Shown here: one piece after another, positions 21,555 through 33,706 of the stretch
Layout of the letters: the number at the start of each line of letters is the position of its first letter
Position numbering within the stretch: the stretch's first letter is position 1
Assembly (NCBI GenBank): GCA_018873225.1
Contig: JAEILZ010000001.1
Span: 7,750,001-7,814,000 of the forward strand
Direction: 5' to 3'
DNA length: 64,000 nucleotides
Source of the DNA: [Phialemoniopsis] sp. UDSM-2020
Lineage: Eukaryota > Ascomycota > Sordariomycetes > Thyridiales > Thyridiaceae
The notes under the pieces: generated by a model
What the model was told of the DNA's origin: nothing
The model's database searches: none
What the model saw: the letters and a program-made list of their open reading frames with translations, nothing else
Made by a program: the position numbers and the translations under genes

Positions 21555-24122
21555 TCAGAACCCTGAAAAGTCGTTGAACCAAGAGTCGTCCGTTTCCTCG
21601 ACTCCATCCATGAAGAGCGGCGCGTCCGGCGAGCCAATGAACCCCATGTTCAACCAGGTGCTAAAGTCGATGGAACCATCGTCGATGGCCTTCCACCATT
21701 CGCCGGGCGCATGGTCCATGTCGTTTGTGTTCTGGGCCACCGCTCCCGCATCTGTGCTCTGCAGCCTGTCGAGCTGTTTCGCAAAGAAGCGGCAGAGGCT
21801 GACGTGGAGATGAACGACCGAAGTTGCTGGGAGGCCCTGAGCGACTTTCTCAAGGTGTTTGGGGATGAGCCGAACAATCGCCGCGACTCTGTCGACGACT
21901 TCCGGTTTCAGTCCTCCCCGATCAATGGCCTGCAGTCGAAGTTTAGTAGACATTTCATGTTCGGGACAGGTGCTTTGGAACTTACACTCATGATCTCGGT
22001 CATTGCGTGGCATATCGCCATGAACTGATTGTTGTGAAGTCCCACGATACGATCCAGAATGACCTTCTCGGAGAGGAGCGCATTGAGCAACCTCTCGGCT
22101 ACTTCCACAGTCTTTTCAGATATTTTCAAGAAATTCTCCGAAGTCACTGCCTCATCGATGTTGACAAGGTCTCTAGAGGCCTGCGCGTTCAGGATCAGGA
22201 TGCTGTGGTCCATGTTGAAGCCAAGTATGGGCAGCAAGGCGGCCGAGGGGAAGTTGTCAGGAGTGCAACGGGTTGAGCGAAGCTGCTCCAAAGCTCTGAG
22301 AGCTTGTGAGTGCCAGCTGGAGATGGACGACGAAGTGCGTTCGGAGCGTTTGCCTTGCTCAAGGACATTAGTCTGCAGATGTTAGCCACAAGCCCCGAAA
22401 TCGAAAGTCACAAAATGACCAACCAAGAGTCGCCTCATCTCGGAGCACCCAGAGATAAGACGGTCGTACATGGTAGCGTTTGGCCTGCGCCACCAATCGC
22501 CCACCGACCGGGGAATCTGCTTCCACGAGAGACAGGAACTCCGACCTGTGATCATGCTCAAGCCCTTGTCCGTGACAAACGTGTGCAACCACGTCCTCTC
22601 AAAGTTCCGAGTCAGGCGAGCCTTGTGCTCTTCACTCCCATCTGGACTTAGCATGTTGACCCGTTCCTTGATCGTCGCTGCATTGGCAATTCCCAATTCT
22701 TTTGCTAGTCGTATTGCCTAGATGTAGCCATGTCAGTGTCTTGATACGGCATCTTGAGTAGTGTTGTCAGCTTACATGACCGAAACGAAGCCAAGAGGGG
22801 TCATCCAACTGTTTGGGGCACAGCGGGGCCCAGTACTGCATGAGGATGATGGCCTGGGCGATGTTCAAGCACTTGACCGCACTGGCAATGGACCACTTCA
22901 TGCTATTTTCGGCCATTGACAGGAGCGCAGGGTACAGTATCCGATCACGGGGGCGCACAGATACGGCGCAGCCCAACGCGCAGACCACCGAGAACAGCGT
23001 GAATGACGATGCATACACATGTTCTGGTGTATGGAGTTCGGGATCAAGCAGGCACGCAAACGGCTGGCGTATCTCGAAGAACCTGCAGTCATCAGTCAGT
23101 CTCCTAACTTCACGACTAGGAGGGTCAGGATGGGCAACGTACAGGCTGAAATAGAGCGCGGCGTCGGTCTGGTCGATCAGGCGCGCGGTGACGGGATCGC
23201 ACGCACTAGGCTCCAGCCTCATGGTGCTGTCGACGGACTGAGAGGCGAGAGCCTGCCAATCGGTTCGATGTGTCGCCTGAGGCGCAAAGTACTTGGACAC
23301 GCGCTCATCCACAGGGTCCGCAAGCTTGTTCCAGCTGACCTGCTTGTGAAAGCAGGGCTTCTCACACGGACACTCGCTGTCCTGAGATGGGTTGGTGTCG
23401 ACGCCTACAGCGGCGGCGAGGATGTGGAGCGGGGAGACCAGGTGGCCGTGGAGATCTATCTCGGCGACGGCTTGTGTGGCCTCGGACACACGAATATCCT
23501 TGATCTTGACGGAGCGTGTGCCATTGGGGCTGGCGGATGTCTCGGATGGTGTAGGGAGGCCGCGAGTGTTTTCTGAATGTGTCCTAGATGGCAGTGATGA
23601 GGTAAGAGGATCTACATGGTTGCCATTGCTAGTCAGTGCGGAATCGAGGATAGCTGCGACGACCTGGTCGCAGACGGGGCTCTCGCTTATTCGGGATAGT
23701 AGCTTTTCGACGGTGTCTGGCTTGCTGCAGGGCATTAGCAACGCCGTTTTCCATAGAGGCCTTATATATGAAAATCTTACTTGGTGCTGCCTTGCTTGCG
23801 ACCTCTGTTGGACCGGCTTGGGTACAGACAGGTCCGTTGCTGGGAGGTGCAACGAGAGCTGGGCGGAGAGCAGGGATGTTAGTCACGGAGATCTACGGCG
23901 TGCAAGCCCGGGGGACACGGACCAGGGCGACTGCCTGTCACAGCGCTGCCTTGCCAAGCGACAGTTAAAGCATGCTGAGCTGTTTGGACGCCGGCCGCCG
24001 CGATCAGGCGATACTGTCAATGCTGAATCCGGCAGGGCCATGGGATCGCAAGACTCTTGTGCTGTGCTCCGGATCGGTACCGGCAAAGGCTGCCGTTCGG
24101 AATGGGGGTCAGTTGTGAACAT
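21555..24122 (-). CDS. Zn2Cys6 transcription factor
   Basis: Seven exons (23923-24122, 23781-23858, 23143-23724, 22776-23082, 22424-22717, 21986-22372, 21555-21929; read downwards) give 740 residues. The zinc cluster is created by splicing: CFNCRLARQRCDRQSPC from exon 1 joins SRCTSQQRTCLYPSRSNRGRKQ in exon 2 (C-x2-C-x6-C-x5-C-x2-C-x6-C). The middle region has FFEIRQPFACLLDPELHTPEHV, typical of the fungal-specific middle homology domain. The C-terminus ends in an acidic/Trp segment (DDSWFNDFSGF), a possible activation region. Start at 24122 chosen; a second Met at 24041 would give a product 27 residues shorter. Intron 23083-23142 is 60 bp without stops, so its retention would stay in frame. 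Targets unknown. Confidence 0.83.
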
Positions 24123-24589
24123 TTGAGCGGAACGTTCAAGAGGCCGCACGCAATTCTTGTCTAGAATTGCGACATGGCAGAATGAAGACCGATTGTCTGT
24201 GTCAAGAGATGCCGTCCTCGACAATAACACATGACTGTAAGCCGCGGCGACTTGATTTATTCTCCAGGACGCCGCAGACCCACCACACTACGGCGAAATC
24301 TGCACAGCGGCTGGACCATGAATATCGGGGGCTATCCCGGATTGGGAACAGTGTGAAGCGATGTAATGACTTGCGTACTCTACTCTAGCAATGAAATGCT
24401 ACTTTTCGCTTACACAATAGAAATGCAGTGCTCGATCTCAGACATACGAAATAGAAGCCCAGTAGTCCTCTGTCCTCAAAGCATTCCTGCAAGAGGGGCA
24501 GCCAATTGACAGTGCAGCCTTGGCCGAACTGTACGAAGTCTTTGAAGCCCGTTGACCCAACTGCCCTTGACCGTTGTGCTGCCTGTCTC
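24123..24589. other. intergenic, no gene recognised
   Basis: Promoter of the minus-strand Zn2Cys6 gene and 3' flank of the BTB gene. No supported open frame. Confidence 0.5.
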
Positions 24590-25512
24590 TCATTCATGGT
24601 ATGGGTATGGCAGCCATTGGCAGTTGAGCTTACAGTCATCCTGGATTCGATCCTTGATACCAAAGGACCCGACCATTTCCTTCAAGACCCCCGCCGCGAA
24701 CTCCGTATGGTTTAATGTTTTTGTCCAGAAATCGTCGTCGAGCGTAATCAGCCAGGATGATGCTGTGAACAGCATCAAGAACGCCTCCTGCAGCCCGTAA
24801 CAGGCACTGTCCGAATCAAACGCAATGTCGACTGCTTTGAAAAAAGCTTCCGAATATGCATCACTCAGCAGCCCCTTTTGCAATTGCTTGACCATCCCAT
24901 TTTCGACAAGGCGGCGCCTGGTAGTGATATCACGACCTTTGGACTCGAAGTGTGCCTTTGCTTCAATCATGATGTCATGATTTAGGGAGGAGACGATAAA
25001 ATATTTGAAAACGGACCACAACTGGACGATGGAGAGGGGAAACTGGTCATGACCGCCAAAGCCATCGTCGTGCTTGACCGCCTCTATGAGTTCGTTGTCA
25101 AATGTGTGTAAACTATAGCGGGAGCTCATTCCACGGGAAAACTTACCTATACCGCCGTAGAGGTAGAGCACGAGCCAATGAATATGGCTAGGATCCCACT
25201 CATGGATGACTACCTCGTTCGTTGATGCTTCCTGCATAACAGGCGAGGTTTCTGGTCAGCTGATTCAAAATAGTCAGACATAATGACAATAGTAAAAACC
25301 TACAACAAATTCTCCCGTTAGGGCCTTCTTGAACCATTTTGACTGCGAGCAAAGGACGAGTTTGTGAAGCTTCCACACCCTCTCGCCGCATTTGAGAGTG
25401 ACATCGGAGAGGAGGCCGCTCTCTAGCTCACTGTAGTGGGATCAGCACGATGAGGAACAGTGAGTGACCGCTGTGACACCTACTCGAGGAGATTTGGCAC
25501 GTAACAAGCCAT
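24590..25512 (-). CDS. BTB/POZ domain protein, copy A
   Basis: Four exons (25484-25512, 25304-25430, 25147-25231, 24590-25083; read downwards) give 244 residues. The BTB core reads LLSDVTLKCGERVWKLHKLVLCSQSKWFKKALTGEF, then VVIHEWDPSHIHWLVLYLYGGI. A C-terminal helical half of about 150 residues follows. No MATH, Kelch or BACK domain is evident. BTB folds mediate dimerisation and Cullin-3 or chromatin contacts; the partner here is unknown. The 127-nt second exon and 85-nt third exon recur in the two other BTB genes of the window, marking a local family. Intron 3 uses the TAG acceptor at 25084-25086; a nearer AG gives a stop. Confidence 0.75.
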
Positions 25513-26034
25513 GTTGGCGATTCTGGTCCATACACGGACCGAAGTAACACCGGTGTGTTGCGAACCCTAGTTGAGGTACTATCGAGGATGGCGTATGTGT
25601 AAGGTCTGTAAAGAAGAAGCAAATGATGAATCGACAAAGAGGAAGAGGTGAGAGCGAAGGAGTTTTGGTAGCTAAGCAGGTATGATAGAACCGATAGATT
25701 CAGTCAGAAGGTATTCCAGACCAGGCGGTTGAGAGCAATGTACGTGAGTATATTGAATTGAAGGATCAAGAATGAAGAAGTCGAATGTGCCAGCGAAGAC
25801 AATGGGAAGGCTTGTATTTATAAACTCTGCTGGCAATCAGCTTACCTCAGGAGTCAATACTTTGAAAAAGCTTTTTTAAACCCAAGGTGTAAAATCAGCT
25901 CGTCCCAGAGAAATTCATTTCGAGGTCCAGCTAAAGGCCCCTCGCAGTAAGGTTACAGTCTAGGGTTCCTCAGGTCCTAGAAAAGTAAATGTTTCTTCGC
26001 CTCCATCGTGGAAGCCGAGCTCAAGATTTAGATC
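25513..26034. other. intergenic, no gene recognised
   Basis: Upstream flank of BTB copy A. A TATA-like run, tatttataaa, occurs near 25814. Nothing else is supportable. Confidence 0.45.
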
Positions 26035-26424
26035 TAACATAAGGTAACGATGTCTCTGACTGTCATGAGCCGGTCGACCAGTCCGCTCATCGGCTATGTG
26101 CTCGCAAAATCAAAGACCTATGCGAATCTGCTCCTTCAGATTCGTGGTGGGGAAGGGATGACCGGCCCTGGCACTTTCAATACAGGCGTTACACAGACCT
26201 CTACCGTGTCGATCCGAGTCAACGAACAGCGCCTCGAGGTGTCCTTTGTGTAGGAATATAAACCCTTGTAGAATACCGTACTTTTCGACTGCGATGAGCA
26301 AATTGGCGTCTGCTAATCGTACTGGAACCTCGACCTCAAAGGCAGCTCGGTCCTGTGGGAGGAGAAAGTGAAGGGTAGCCTCAGTAGCCCTGCGCCGGAT
26401 TACAAGCACGCGAAGCGTGTCACG
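26035..26424 (-). pseudogene. GNAT acetyltransferase relic (YjaB-like)
   Basis: Read on the minus strand, one frame gives a short GNAT-like protein: RATEATLHFLLPQD at the front, then LLIAVEKYGILQGFI. Next comes GHLEALFVDSDRHGRG, which corresponds to the acetyl-CoA-binding motif A of small YjaB-type acetyltransferases, then TTNLKEQ where that family has a TTN-x-NEQ element. A TGA (26110-26112) interrupts it. The same frame then continues with TGRPAHDSQ and LML, which match the usual C-terminal TGRS-x-x-D/PLL stretch. There is no ATG at the front: the frame is open only from a stop at about 26431. Motif A also has Cys where Gly is expected. I read this as a dead gene, intact enough to be young or recently broken. 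The family assignment rests on pattern memory. Confidence 0.55.
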
Positions 26425-29324
26425 GGCAGTTCAAGATCGAACGCTGAACATCAAACATTCTCCAATCAGATGGAGGAGTGGCTTTCCTGCCCTCGAGCCA
26501 CATCAGTCAAGCGTTCACAAAGTATCCTGATCGGAAAACCAAGTCTCCTACATTCGATTACATTGTCACATCTGGTCTTCTTTGTGCTTTGCAACTCCGT
26601 CCCCCTTTCCTTAACAGAGCTTCGTACATAGACAATCCTATCACATCCATGGTATGTTTGATTTAACTATGCCGCCATACTTGCCCAGGTTCGGCAACTG
26701 CCTCACCATGGCTCCGACTACCACACCGAACGACTCAAAGATCCCAACAGAAGGTGAGTGTGGTGGCAGTCAAACATCTCTGAAGGGCTACTAGACATGC
26801 TAAGTCTTCGTCTAGACAGCGCATATGAGGGTGAAATTGTGCTATCCTGCCCGGTTCCTAACATTCGTCGTTCACGAGCTCCACATATGATGCGATATGT
26901 CTTCTCATATTGTGTGCACAACCACCTGGGCACCTACTCGTCAAAAATTTATCATATTACAGCCTGCCAAGCCTTGGTTGTCAGGGCCTGCGTGGGGCAA
27001 GTTTTGGTGTTGAGACGCGGAGCTGAAATCTGGAGCATGTGGGGGAGGAGCTGAGGAGCGGCATGATGCGGGTCTGACCCGAGCACTTTATCTGCTGCTG
27101 CGTCTCTCGCGGACACCTTGAATATCAAGATAAGAATTCAATTGCCCAGAAACCTAAGAGCTCGACGACCGACCAAGGAATGTGAATGTTCTTTCTTGTG
27201 GCTTCTGGGTCTTTCGAGATTTTAGTTCGCTGTCAGCGTTCTTGAGAGGAATGGAGACCATCAGGATGATGCCATTCTCGTCGCCGTGGGGGCATCCCGA
27301 GGCTAAACAGAGCAAAACGGCAAGATGACTGTATGACGGGTGAAACCCCTCAGGTTCCACCGGAAGTGTGTGGACTTCACACGCAGACAAATGCGAGAGA
27401 ATAAGGCAATCTGGTAGCCGCTATCGGGACTGGAGGAAGCAGACCTGGAGAACCTGGAAGCGACTGTAGAGGAGTGCATCGAGTAAAAATAGGTCGGACG
27501 AATTGCTCAGGCAGGCAGTCATGCACAGGATCGATTCCATGGATTGCTTGATGATGGGTTAGGGCTAATCCGGGCCACCGAAATAAAGCACGCTGGGAAC
27601 CAGCCAGGGAGAGAGGATGGCACGCAACTAATCGACGATGACGATGCCCGATGACACAAGCAAAGCGATGTTGGGCGCGATCTATTTTAGACTGCCCCAG
27701 GGGGGTTGTTGGCCGCCAAAACAGGAACAAACAGAAGGATGCAGACCAGCCCATAGGTGTTGGCCTCCAGGGCCGGCTGCTAGGCGATCAGTTAGTGGCC
27801 GCCGGGATGGAGCTTTTGCTGCAGGAGAATGCGGGCGCACGGAGAAGATGGTGTGTAGGGACGGGACTGGATGGCTGGACCAGCCAAGGTGTCCGTCCGG
27901 GGACTGACCACTCTGACCAGATTGCAAGTCCAACACGCGTGACAAGACGCCGATACAGGAATATGAAAAGTGCAGGCTGGTTGCGCGTCTTCCGAAATGA
28001 GAGAGGGCAATTGATACGAAGTAAAGTGATGTGCTGCTTTCGGTAATTCGTGCCTTGTGGAGAAAGCTGGCCTGAGACGCGAGACATGGTGCTGTGGTAC
28101 GATGGGGCAAGATACGAATGAAACCCTTCTCGGGGGCCAGTCTCGAGGGCAGCATATTCACACATGGAGAGACGGTGGTCAACACGGAGGACAAGACAGT
28201 GCGCAGAACCAATGTTTCATCTGATTTCCCAAATGGGCTTCTCCTTGCATTCAAACAAGGCCATGAACTGGAGCTTCTTGCTGGCCGGGCCCACTCTCCG
28301 GATTTAGCCGCCGCCAGCAGGGGACAAGCTCCCTCTGAAAATCTCTGCCTGTCGTGTCGAGGCTGCTGTCCTTTCGGAGCGAGCTGATATGAGCACACCG
28401 TAGCATTCCTGCATCTTGTTGTTTGTGGCTTTTGCGGCAGCGAAGAATTTTCACCATCAACGGTGTGTCTGCATGTGGTGTGTGCGACACTATGAGTCCA
28501 TTGTCGATTTCGCCATCCTTCCCGAGAGCAAAAAAGTAAATATTCAAGCAGCCTCATCAGTGGCTGCCCGCGCAATGCAAGGAACCACAAGTTCGCCCCC
28601 GAGGTACCAAGTCTTGAATGCAAAGGTTGTTGCTTGGGTGTGTTGGTAGGTTTTTGTGTGTGGGTTGGTCGGGCGGGCCACGAACCTTACGGGAGATAGA
28701 TCCATTAACAGATCTATGCCTTTTCATGTGGTAAAATTGCTAGTACAAGTATCTGCCAGATCTAATCTGACCCCTCGGACCGTCGACTAGAATAGCCACT
28801 AAAATGGCGGGCTAGAGCAACGCCCCCCCAGGGCCGCCCCCACTGAATGTCGTGCCCTGAAGCGAACCGAAAGTCGTGCTGTGAGCCCAGCCTTTTGTTC
28901 TTAGCAGGGTGCCAGGGAGGCCCGGGCGGCCACAGTCACCAGCCATTTCCGTGTGATTCCTCCACTGAATGTTCTTGTGCTGCTGATGCACTGCCCTTCA
29001 TCCCGCTCCTTGTCTCACCACACACACGCACACACGAATCCATCAACCACCGCTTTGCTTACCGTTCCTCCCTTTTCCCCTCTCTTCTTCTCCTCATCCC
29101 ACAACATCTTACTCTACAACGACGAGCATCGATACCATCCAGCGAATTCATTTCTCAACCATTTGCCGTCGGCATTCCTCCACTACGACCACCGACTCTG
29201 ACTCCCAACCAAGCGTGACGTCGACTCGATCCGAAACCGCCGCTCGCCGATGGGGACTCGAGCGAGCCTCACACATGCAACTCCCCGCCTCGTCAATTAA
29301 ACACCGCAGAGTGTCGCTCCCAAA
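26425..29324. other. long spacer upstream of IRE1
   Basis: About 2.9 kb without a supported gene. A 313-codon minus-strand frame (27682-28623) and a 125-codon frame (27377-27754) are present but have no family features. The last 400 bp are pyrimidine-rich (CACACACGCACACACG, CTCTTCTTCTCCTC) and look like a promoter and long leader for IRE1. A short ATG exon-like piece with a GTGAGT donor lies at 26709-26754, without a visible continuation. Confidence 0.45.
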
Positions 29325-32300
29325 ATGGTGCGACGGCCGCCTGGCCATGTCGCTCACCAGGGCAAGCGCCTGATCGCTCTCGCAGCTCTCCTACTACTCC
29401 CGGCACTCCGCGTTGTCGATGCTCAGCAGCAGCATCCGCAGCAGCAGGTCAGCCGGCACCTCGACGAACACCATCGCCAGCCAATCGCCGCCGCCATCCT
29501 CGACGGCAAGGACGCTGAAGATGCCGTCGTCGGTGCCGCCGCCGCCGCCTACCGAGGCAGGACTCCCGACCAAAAGTCCCCCGCTGAGGCAGACCCGGCC
29601 ATTCCCAACCTGACCGTTGAAGCACCCAAGGTCCAGAGGAAGCGGACCATCTCCTCCGCCTCCTCGGACAAGCCCTACGCAAAATACGAAAACATCATCA
29701 TACCTGAAGATGCGAGCGCCCTCGCTACTTTGGCTCCGGACTCGCCGTCCGTTCGAGCACCTCTCCCTCCGCACCGAGCCAGCACCACCGCCGGTACTGG
29801 CCTCGCCTCGCCGCAGACTGCGCGGTCGCTGGGAGATTGGGAAGTGGAAGACTTTGTCCTCCTGGCGACCGTCGATGGAGATTTATACGCTAGCGACCGC
29901 AGAAACGGCCGCCTGCGCTGGCATCTCGAAGTCGAACGACCCGTGGTCGAGACCGTCCACTACCGCACAAACGTCTCCCTCCTCGACGACGACTACAGCC
30001 CCATCGACCACTACATATGGGCCGTCGAGCCCAACCGCGATGGGGGCATCTACGTCTGGATGCCCGGAGACTCGGGTGCCGGACTCGTCAAGCTGCCTCT
30101 GACCATGCGCAAGCTCGTCGGAGACCTCACTCCCTACCAGGATCGGGAGACTCCCGTCGTCTACACCGGTCGGAAAGAGTCTACTCTTGTCACTCTTGAT
30201 GCCGCCACCGGACGAGTCCTCGAGTGGTATGGAGTCGGCCAATTCCTCAACAACCAACCCGATAGCTGCGTTCCACCCAACGGCTTTATGGACGGCGAGG
30301 AGTGCGCACGGAGCGGCACCATCACCCTCGGCCGCACAGACTACATTGTCGACATCCGCCGCAAGAACGGCCCTCCCATTGCACAACTTCGGTATTCTGA
30401 GTGGGGCCCCAACAACTACGATAGCGATCTGCACAACCAGTACGAGAGGACCATGGATAATCGCTACATCACCGGTCAGCCCGATGGCAAAGTCTACAGC
30501 TTCGACCTCGACAGAGCTCATTCACGGTCTGTAGACGAAAATGCTCCCCTCTGGGTTCAGCCCTTCCCATCGCCTGTCGCCCGTGTCTTCGACATTGCCC
30601 GACCCAATGACGCTCCTTCTGGCAGCAACCCGGAATTGCTGGTCCTGGCCCAACCCGCCCCGCCTCCCGAGAACGACCACACTGCCCGCCTCCGCGAGTC
30701 GAGCACCTTTCTCAACCAGACTGAGAGCGGTAGCTGGTATGCACTCTCTGGAAAGGCCTACCCGCTCATTCTCGAGGCGCCGACTGCCCAGTCCAGCCGC
30801 TCCAGCTGGTGGGATGACCACCAGTCCATGGACATGACGCAGTCGCAGCTTCGTTCTGCTTTGACGGGCACTCACTACATGACACAAGGAATACAGCGCA
30901 AGAAATCGCTGCCTCCTACGTTGCCGGGAGCTCCCATGAAGTATATGGGCGAGGCGGATGACGAGCCTGCTGATGATATCATTCCTACAATCATCCCTGA
31001 CCCTCCCGAGCCATCAAATGTCATCGACAAGGTCAAGGAGCTGCCACAAGCTGCCGCAAATAATGTCATTGACTTTATGCGGAATCCCTTCTTCTTTTTG
31101 GTCATTATCTTTGTGCTATTCAACTACCAGCAGAATTTACGACGGTGGTACAATGAACGCAAGCGATCGCTGTGGCCCGATAAGGAGGCTGTCAAGGCCG
31201 GCAAAATTCGCGACAGCCCCGATAAGGAGACCACGGCCAAGGAGCCCGAAGACAAGTCGGCAGACGACGTCAAGGATCAGAGCCCGCCTCTGGTACCTCC
31301 GGCCGAGGTCCTCGAGCCGGCTGAAAAGCAGCCTGATGTCCCAAAGGAGCCCACAAATGAAGACGACCAACAGAAGCCCGATGACAGTGGCACCGACTCG
31401 GAGAACAGAGTCAAGTTTGTCGACCCACCAGAGAAGCTCGTCACCACCGTTGGTGCGGATCCCGACTCTAACGACGCCGCCCCTGAGAAGGAAAAGGTCA
31501 AGAAGGCGCATAGGGGCCGCCGGGGAGGAGTGAAGCACCGTCGCGGTAAGAACAAGCGCGAGGGATCTGTGTCTCGGGACGACGAGCCGGCTCCAGTCAC
31601 TGTCGAAGAAGCCGTCAACAACGCCAAGAAGCTTGGCGAGGTCCCGCGCCGCCTCGAACCGGATATTGTGACTGTCACTAATGATGTCCAAGAAGTCTCA
31701 GGCCCGATCTTGAGGATGGGCACCCTCGAAGTGAACGAAGACCAGCAGCTGGGGACGGGAAGCAACGGCACCGTCGTCTTTTCTGGCAAGTTTGATGGTC
31801 GAGATGTCGCCGTCAAGCGCATGCTCATTCAGTTCTACGACATTGCGTCCCAAGAGACACGCTTGTTGAGAGAGAGCGATGATCATCCCAACGGTAAGTC
31901 TCTTACGCGTGGACTGCAGGACATGCCCAAAGCTAATTCGAAACAGTCATCCGGTATTACGCACAGCAGCAACGCGATGCCTTCCTCTACATTGCCCTAC
32001 AGCTCTGCCAGGCCTCTTTGGCTGAGGTCATCGAGCGGCCTTCCATGTTTCGCGATCTGGCCCAAGCCGGCGAGCGTGACTTACCTGGCGTTCTGTACCA
32101 GATCACCAACGGCCTGAGCCATCTGCACAAGCTTCGCATCGTGCATCGGGATCTCAAGCCGCAGAACATCCTCGTGAACCTCAAGGACGGCAAGCCACAC
32201 CTCCTCGTCTCCGATTTTGGCCTGTGTAAGAAACTTGAGGGCGGGCAGAGCTCGTTTGGCGCCACGACGGCCCATGCTGCCGGCACCAGCGGCTGGCGAG

Positions 32301-33088
32301 CACCGGAACTGCTCCTGGACGACGATGCCAGGGATCCCGGGACGGCGCTGGTCGATGCCAGCTCAGCACATAGCGGGTCTGGTGCTCTCGTCAGTTCCGA
32401 CCTCTTGCCCAACCGCCGTGCCACGCGCGCCATCGACATCTTCAGTCTCGGCCTCGTCTTCTTCTACGTCCTGACCAAGGGCTCGCACCCCTTTGACTGT
32501 GGCGACCGCTACATGCGCGAGGTCAACATTCGCAAGGGCAACTATAGTCTGGATGCCCTCGACTCCCTCGGCGACTTTGCCTTCGAGGCCAAGGATCTGA
32601 TCCGCATGATGCTGGACAAGGAGCCCCGTAACCGGCCCACGTGCCAGGACGTCATGGCCCACCCCTTTTTCTGGTCGGCCGAGAAGCGCCTCAACTTCCT
32701 GTGTGACGTCTCGGACGGCTTCGAGAAGGAGCCGCGCGACCCGCCCTCGGCGGCGCTGCAGAACCTCGAGTACCACGCGCAGCGCGTGTGCCGGGCCGAT
32801 TTCCTGCGGCAGCTGCCCCAGCCGTTTGTCGACTCGCTGGGCAAGCAGCGCAAGTATACGGGGACGCGGATGCTGGACCTGCTGCGGGCGCTGCGCAACA
32901 AGCGGAACCATTACGAAGACCTGTCGGACGCGCTCAAGAAGGCCGTGGGCCCCCTGCCGCACGGCTACCTCGGGTTCTGGACTAGGCGTTTCCCGAACTT
33001 GTTGATCGTGTGCTGGAATGTGGTGTACGATGTCGAATGGGACGCGAGTGATCGGTTCAAGAAGTATTATTTGCCTGCTGGGTTGTAA
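29325..33088 (+). CDS. ire1: unfolded-protein-response sensor kinase/endoribonuclease Ire1
   Basis: Two exons (29325-31893, 31947-33088) give 1236 residues. It has an N-terminal signal/anchor (about 15-34) and an ER-lumenal domain with PQQ-like strands (VLLATVDGDLYASDRRNGRLRW, PVVYTGRKESTLVTLDAATG). A transmembrane segment lies near 587-603 (FFFLVIIFVLF). A charged, Lys/Arg/Glu-rich linker follows. The kinase domain starts at about 809, with GSNGTVVFSG, the VAVKRM lysine, HRDLKPQN (about 923) and DFG (about 945). The C-terminal KEN RNase domain carries RKYTGTRMLDLLRALRNKRNHYEDL with its conserved Tyr and His. Known role of the family: lumenal unfolded protein drives oligomerisation and unconventional splicing of HAC1-type mRNA. 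The single 53-bp intron lies inside the kinase N-lobe (DDHPN/VIRYY). Length fits fungal Ire1. Confidence 0.95.
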
Positions 33089-33706
33089 GGAGAGGGTGGG
33101 AAGCTAAGGGTGAGGGTGATGGTGAGAATAGGGGGAGCGATATTTAGTTTCTTGAGATAGGGGTAAATTGAGAGCGTGTTTCATCTGATTCTCCCGCTGC
33201 TTGTATGTGATGATCCTGACACTCGTGGGTCAAGGTTCTCCACGATCCAGGTATTCTCCTGATCATTGATCACAAAACAATAAGGGGTACGTACATGTGA
33301 ATGAACACCATCCTCTCCACCGGCGATGCTATTTCCAATCCCCATCGTCAACTCACCGTCCCAATATTCTAGCCCTGACTGACATCCTTTGCAGACATTC
33401 TTCTGATTCCTACGTCTGAGGTACCATTCTCATCCCGCCTCAATCGTATTTCGGGATTTCACTTCATTCCCTTGTTTTCTCTCGATCACCTTGCGTCCGC
33501 TAGCTCGCAGCCGATTTCATGCAACTTCATTAACTTGCTCAGAACCGTTCTCGACCCTCTGGTCGAGATTGAACCAACAGCTTCTTCTTTCTCCTACTTG
33601 CACTGAACTCTCCGCTTGACAATACTTGGGACAATCTTCATGGAAATTGCCATCATCCCTGCATTGACGAAACAGTAACGACGGTTGTTGGCAGATTACA
33701 GGCACC
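33089..33706. other. intergenic, no gene recognised
   Basis: 3' flank of IRE1 and promoter of BTB copy B. The T/C-rich part (33360-33500) looks like a fungal promoter or leader tract. Confidence 0.5.

Noticed and set aside
27682..28623. 313-codon minus-strand open frame upstream of IRE1
   Set aside because: No domain, signal or membrane pattern; Ser/Arg/His-rich text typical of chance frames; no splice-linked continuation.
31137..31828. Minus-strand frames of about 184 codons
   Set aside because: Lie antisense to the charged linker of Ire1.
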